From assembly GCA_035048485.1 (NCBI GenBank), contig CM068580.1:39049585-39113584 (forward strand): 64,000 nt of DNA. The letters run 5' to 3'. How positions within the stretch are numbered: the stretch's first letter is position 1; each line of letters opens with the position of its first letter. Shown here piece after piece: positions 59,611-64,000 of this stretch. Below the pieces are notes generated by a model. That model was not told the DNA's origin. It worked only from the letters and a program-made list of their open reading frames with translations, and made no database searches. Made by a program: the position numbers and the translations under genes. The DNA comes from Pteria penguin (Eukaryota; Mollusca; Bivalvia; Pterioida; Pteriidae).

Positions 59611-61943
59611 TGCAAATGGAATAAAATTGACATCCACGCAGGTTCAAACATGTTCGTTGCTAGGAAAATGTTAGCAGACGTCGTTCAAATATTTTAGATT
59701 TTTATATTCTCCGCTAATTGGTTTGTGTATCAGAAAATGTCAAACACTTTTCATAGTTCATGAATTGAAAGATGCATTGTTTTAACGCTGTCAAATGAAT
59801 AATTTTTCCAATTATTTATAAGACATGCTCTCTTTAATAAACACTGAACTATGCATTACCTTTCTATATATCATTTATGAATACCTTTCTTACAAATAAC
59901 CAGACAGACAAATCATTGAACATTAATTACAGTCACTTTAATGTTAACCGATTCACTTATAAAGTGCCCTAACCGAAAGAATAAATATTCTTTACATTAA
60001 TTTATATAATTAAGTTATTCTTAAAATCACATTTTCTTTTTCCAATCATTGTTCCGTATATTTTCAATGCTGAAAAATACATCAAATAGGAAAAATCTAT
60101 ATTTTAATCTCTAAGACTCCATTTTTACAGATGACTTAGTTGTTGTTCATAATACTAGAATCATTGATATGCAAATAACAGCTTCGTAAAACGGAATTAA
60201 TTTAGCGTGATATGCTGTTCCATTTGTATTGCCTTTGTAATGGGTGATATGACATGTCACAAAATAATTAATATTTTCCAAACAACATAATAGCGCAATA
60301 GACTGAGGCGCGAACGTTTTGGGAATTCGATGAAAAATACATTAACCCCTTGATCAAACTTGCGCAGTTATTTTTAGATCGTTGTGTTACCTTATAAAAT
60401 TTTATATTAATATATCGGTCAAGAAATTGTTTGTTATGATTTAAATTTAGACTCCCTGCAATATACTTATAACATGTCTTGTTGATAATTTTTCAATAAT
60501 ATGAGAAGCTTTAAGTTTTACATCGTATAATCTGCCGTATTTTATAACTTTTTCCACTTATTTACTAAAATGTTTGTTATTTTTATATCAATGACATATT
60601 GTGTATCAATATACGTAGAATTCAAATTCACCTTAAGATAATACATATGAAAATAAATACACTTTAATGGTATTTGCTCAGTGCTTCTGAGTCATTGATG
60701 GAATAATGTTTCGGACAGAAAGCAAAAAAAAATTTTAAAACAGTATCAAATAATTTGTGGTAGATAACAGCCACTTCAGTTATCATAGAATTAGATTATT
60801 TCACGATGGGAGGCAATGAGAATAAAGGCTAACCATATCCCATAAAGCATTGAGTTTATTCACGGAGTATCACACCGAGCAGAGCAGTAATTGTACACTG
60901 TGTTTATCCATACAATACTGCAAAGTTATTTCATATAAAATTAAATATGATATAAAACCAGAAGTTCTTCATCAACAGAACTACACAGAGGACGAGACGA
61001 ATTAATTTAAAGTAAATAATATTTTATACACTCGAAATAAAGCAGCATAAGAAATTAGAAAATGTTATACGTTAAGTGCTAAGACACTGAGCAATAGTCA
61101 CTAAAAACATCTATGATACATGACAAAATAGAGAGATTGGCTACCAAAGGCCCCTGGAAGAACCAGAGGTTAAATCAGGTGTCAAAGAGAAGTAGACATC
61201 TCCTGCTGACAGGTCATAACTGTAGAAAATGAAAACAATTGATTTAAATCTTATGAATGATTTAATGAGTGTTTTTTCTTTAATTTTGTTTCGTTCATTT
61301 TATTTTCAAATATTATTAGAGATATTGTTGCGTTATAACCACCAATATAATTTGGATGTTTACAACTACATTCAGTGACAGCCATAAATGTTTATCATAT
61401 TTAATACGTCAAAGTGGTCTCATACTTCAAGTTAATGTTCATGTAAATAGCCTGATATATCTCTGGAGTACAGGCGTTCTGTGATGCATGTACTTCTCTT
61501 AAGAGATGACCATCTTCCCAATCATAAATCAAACATAAGCCGATAATTACACAATGTGTATTACATGTCGCTATTTTTCACATTAATTTTGACACTTTAG
61601 CTACTTATGATTATCTGTCATATGAGCGACATTTCGATGCCTATGTGTATAAAGATTTTCTGGTTGTAGGTATCACTAACAAATAGTTATAAATCACGAT
61701 ATATGTATACGTTCATGTTATACATTAAAGTCGCCGAGGAAGTAATGTATTCATTCAGTCAAGTATTATAGAATGTATTGATAAAATAATCAGTAATGGG
61801 ATAAGTCGCATTATAGAGACGTCTTGTTGCAAATTTCAATGGATGTTCCCTACTTTGATTCCATTAATCCGAGTAGTCCAGTTCTGATAAAGACTATATA
61901 CATCTTGCGGGTATAATTATGAATTCATTGGAGTTGTAACCAT
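59611..61943. other. AT-rich stretch with a repeat scrap
   Basis: A short relative of the 270-bp repeat core lies at about 61130-61220 (AGAGGTTAAATCAGGTGTCA then GAAGTAGACATCTCCTG). No gene recognised. Confidence 0.5.
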
Positions 61944-62011
61944 CGTGTGATATTCACGGCTTTTCACTCCTGATGAATGAGAGAAGATTGAAAAGCCGTG
62001 GGTATCACACG
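61944..62011. repeat. long hairpin
   Basis: CGTGTGATATTCACGGCTTT with TCA (61944-61966) is nearly complementary to 61989-62011 (TGAAAAGCCGTGGGTATCAC with ACG). Arms are 23 bases with about two mismatches and the loop is 22 bases. No flanking terminal repeats were found. Confidence 0.85.
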
Positions 62012-62918
62012 AATTGTAACCAGACTTGTTAATTTGTTGAAAGACAGACAGTGTTTCTCAGATCATGTTTGTTTCATTTTGGTGGGGTTTTGTTCACCTA
62101 ATTTTACCGTATATATACTGCATTTATTAATACACAAAATATTTTACCTTAAACCGGCAATATATACAATATTGTATTGCTGATACCAATGAAATATCTT
62201 TCAGGGAAAGTTTATCGCGTTTTGTTTTGGTTTTTGCTTTGTTTTGTATGTTTGTTTTTGATTTTTGTTTTGTTTTGTTTTGTTTTTTTTTTTTATTTAA
62301 GGACAGGTATTTCTTTGTTAACAGATTAAACATTTGCTTTTATTAATATTTTTATATAAAAGTGGTATTAGAATGCTGGGGTATTTTGCATTTCCTTAAA
62401 ATTCTAATTGAATTATTATGAAATTGATAAAAATTACTGCTCTTTCTACTTCAGTATTTCTCTGAGAGATATCTAAAAAGATGCATTTGCCCGATTTTAC
62501 GGGAAAACCCGAGCAAAATAAAGGCTTTCTGTACAACTTGTGGTACAACTTTTAACGTCATTTTACTGTGACGTCACATTGCAAACATTAACCTCTTAAT
62601 CAAAACCAAAGGAAAAGTAGCATTGGTACAACTTCTGACGTCACATATTACGGAGATTAACGACTGAAAAAATCCGCCGAGCGGTTTATGGATTATTATA
62701 TATAGATCTTGTGATTGGAGTTATGCTGCAATGCAATTATTTGTCAGTGACTTTTGTATGTAGATACGCAAATTGTATGGAAAAATAAGAACATTCTTAT
62801 AGCACTTTAAACATGTGTTTTAGAATCAAAAACATTGTCCAGGAATTCATATCTATAGGAAGAGTGTCGTAAAAATATGAAAGAATGTAAAGTTACTTTC
62901 ACTTGTAGAGCATAACAT
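62012..62918. other. unrecognised stretch
   Basis: Contains a GTTTT-rich tract at 62220-62297 and nothing else recognised. The open frame at 62127-62333 is a reading of that tract. Confidence 0.5.
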
Positions 62919-63503
62919 ACTTTCCTTTCATAAGTAGCAACATTCCATCATCGCCTGCATACGGCGTATTCATATCTCAGTTAATACGTTATTCCAGAGC
63001 ATGTTCAAATTACAGTGACTTTGTTCTGAGGGCTAGGCGACTTTCAGTTAAGCTGATCAACCAGGGTTATATATGTGCTAGACTAGCAACGTCACTGAGG
63101 AAATTCTATGGTCGTTACGAGACTCTTATTACTCCATATGATATCTCGTTATCCAGACTTTTAAATGATATTCTGGACTGAGACCGATTCCGATCATTTT
63201 ACACAGATTTGACACCTTCTATACTAGAAGGTTACCTACTTCGACTTCTCCATATATAAATACATATGGAATTTACACGGTCTGACTCTTTCTACTGGGT
63301 ATATGTGACGGGTGTTGCTAGCAAGCAGGAGATGCTCACTCTCCCCGGGAACCTGATCTCACTCCATCACAGGGGTTCACATATGCTCTTCAAGTAGACA
63401 TATTTTGTTATTTTCCATTTGTTTTTCATTTTCACTGATTTTGTATGTCCTCTGGTTTTATGATTTTTGGACTTGTGCTTTGGATTTATCCATTATCTTT
63501 ACA
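62919..63503 (+). mobile_element. 5'-truncated young PLE copy with 3' tail
   Basis: Nearly identical to 38155-38725 (about a dozen substitutions by eye, plus the 17 bases missing there). ACATACTTT occurs at 62916-62924 and again at 63501-63509, a plausible 9-bp target duplication. The tail has the shared module at about 63305-63366 and ends in ATTATCTTTACA. The 347-bp satellite follows at 63646. Confidence 0.88.
62921..63181 (+). CDS. partial PLE reverse transcriptase C-terminus, open
   Basis: An 86-residue open frame without its own start: FPFISSNIPSSPAYGVFISQ, then LIRYSRACSNYSDF, SVKLINQGYICARLATSL, RKFYGRYETL and the end LLNDILD. It is the C-terminal extension after the RT catalytic motifs and has no stop or shift. 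It is not a free-standing gene; it was inserted 5'-truncated. It is the least damaged PLE coding segment in the window. Confidence 0.85.
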   Translation, partial: FPFISSNIPSSPAYGVFISQLIRYSRACSNYSDFVLRARRLSVKLINQGYICARLATSLRKFYGRYETLITPYDISLSRLLNDILD

Positions 63504-63645
63504 TACTTTTACATCAAACTACAGTCAATTTAAAATGCATTGAGAGCTAGATATTTAAGTTTCTTTTCAAATGTTCAAGTATTTCAACAATTCCAGAAAA
63601 GTAATTTTATGTTTTCTACCTCTATTTATAAAGCTTAAACATGCC

Positions 63646-64000
63646 TTTCAACACTGCTCTTCAACATTTATATATTTTGAGAATTCCAATAATTTGGCCA
63701 CGAGCATCACTGAAGAGACATAAATTGTCGAAATGCGCATATGGTGCACTAAATTAAAAGGTATATATGTTCTATATTTATTATAACCACTAGGCCGGTG
63801 TCACTGCTGGTGGACTGATAGTCCCCGAAGGCATCATAAGTCTAGTTTTCAGTGCTTTTGTACTGACATGAAATATATACTTCAAATTTTCAGTCATCAA
63901 ATTAAGTAAATCACTCTAAAACTAAGGAGTACCTCCCTCATGCATAGCTCTGTCCTTAGATAGATTCTTTGGTTCACTTTTCGGTCATTTTGGTTTCAAC
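63646..64000 (+). repeat. 347/348-bp satellite monomer, continuing past the window edge
   Basis: TTTCAAC at 63646 recurs at 63994 as the next unit begins, a period of 348. Order in the unit: TCAACACTGCTCTTCAACAT, TTTGGCCACGAGCATCA, the hammerhead-like core at 63710-63749, GGTATATATGTTC, CACTGCTGGTGGACTGATAG, CCTCCCTCATGCATAGCTCT, TTCACTTTTCGGTCATTTTG. Opposite orientation to the monomers at 47.2-47.8 kb. Confidence 0.92.
63710..63749 (+). ncRNA. hammerhead-ribozyme-like core, right-edge monomer
   Basis: CTGAAGA, stem II GACATAAATTGTC, GAAA, then TGCGC and GGTGCA as stem III around ATAT. All core blocks are in the right order and spacing for a hammerhead. The expected U before the cleavage site is C here as in the other copies. 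Confidence 0.5.

Noticed and set aside
62127..62333. Lys/Gln-rich open frame
   Set aside because: It is the complement of a GTTTT-rich tract.
63710..63749. Fully canonical, active hammerhead ribozyme
   Set aside because: The core blocks fit but the conserved U next to the cleavage site is C and no convincing stem I was found, so only a hammerhead-like motif is claimed.

Overview
The window looks like an AT-rich genomic segment of a lophotrochozoan animal, most likely a bivalve mollusc. The reasons are one spliced neuropeptide-type GPCR gene, tRNA-derived SINEs of the bivalve kind, abundant reverse-transcriptase relics with GIY-YIG domains (Penelope-like elements, PLEs), a mariner, a Tc1-like element, and a 347-bp satellite carrying a hammerhead-ribozyme-like core of a type I recall from mussel repeats. 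No prokaryotic or viral gene organisation is present. Species and families are assigned from memory of these families, not from any search.

Layout. 1-5.7 kb: SINE remnant, a 35-bp minisatellite (1.46-2.2 kb) and microsatellites. 5.7-8.5 kb: a Tc1-like transposon with terminal inverted repeats and a TA target duplication, split by a second transposon (Ginger-like, CCGG duplication) whose ends are packed with palindromes. 8.5-18.8 kb: mostly unrecognised DNA with a 49-bp minisatellite (15.3-16.0 kb) and a PLE relic (11.8-13.0 kb). 18.8-20.1 kb: a nearly intact mariner. 20.1-26.2 kb: nothing recognised. 26.2-29.2 kb: several decayed PLE pieces interrupted by a compound microsatellite. 31-35.1 kb: satellite copy, PLE tail, six 96-bp tandem units, more PLE tails. 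35.7-39.5 kb: a minus-strand PLE (GIY-YIG domain N-terminal to the RT) split by a plus-strand, 5'-truncated PLE. 41.4-44.8 kb: dispersed repeats, a fold-back element, a SINE, a PLE tail. 47.2-47.8 kb: two satellite monomers. 49.4-56.3 kb: the GPCR gene on the minus strand, two coding exons and one 4.9-kb intron. 56.3-64 kb: sparse DNA, one more dispersed repeat, a young PLE fragment and another satellite monomer at the right edge.

The only gene I regard as a functional host gene is the receptor. Its two exons join in phase into a 490-residue seven-helix protein of the neuromedin U / pyrokinin (PRXamide) receptor type. If the intron is kept, the splice donor itself supplies a stop codon, giving a five-helix protein. 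Everything else with coding character is a transposable-element relic. The most interesting non-coding signals are the hammerhead-like satellite and its association with PLE tails, the palindrome arrays at the ends of the Ginger-like element, and a short conserved module shared by PLE tails and other dispersed repeats.
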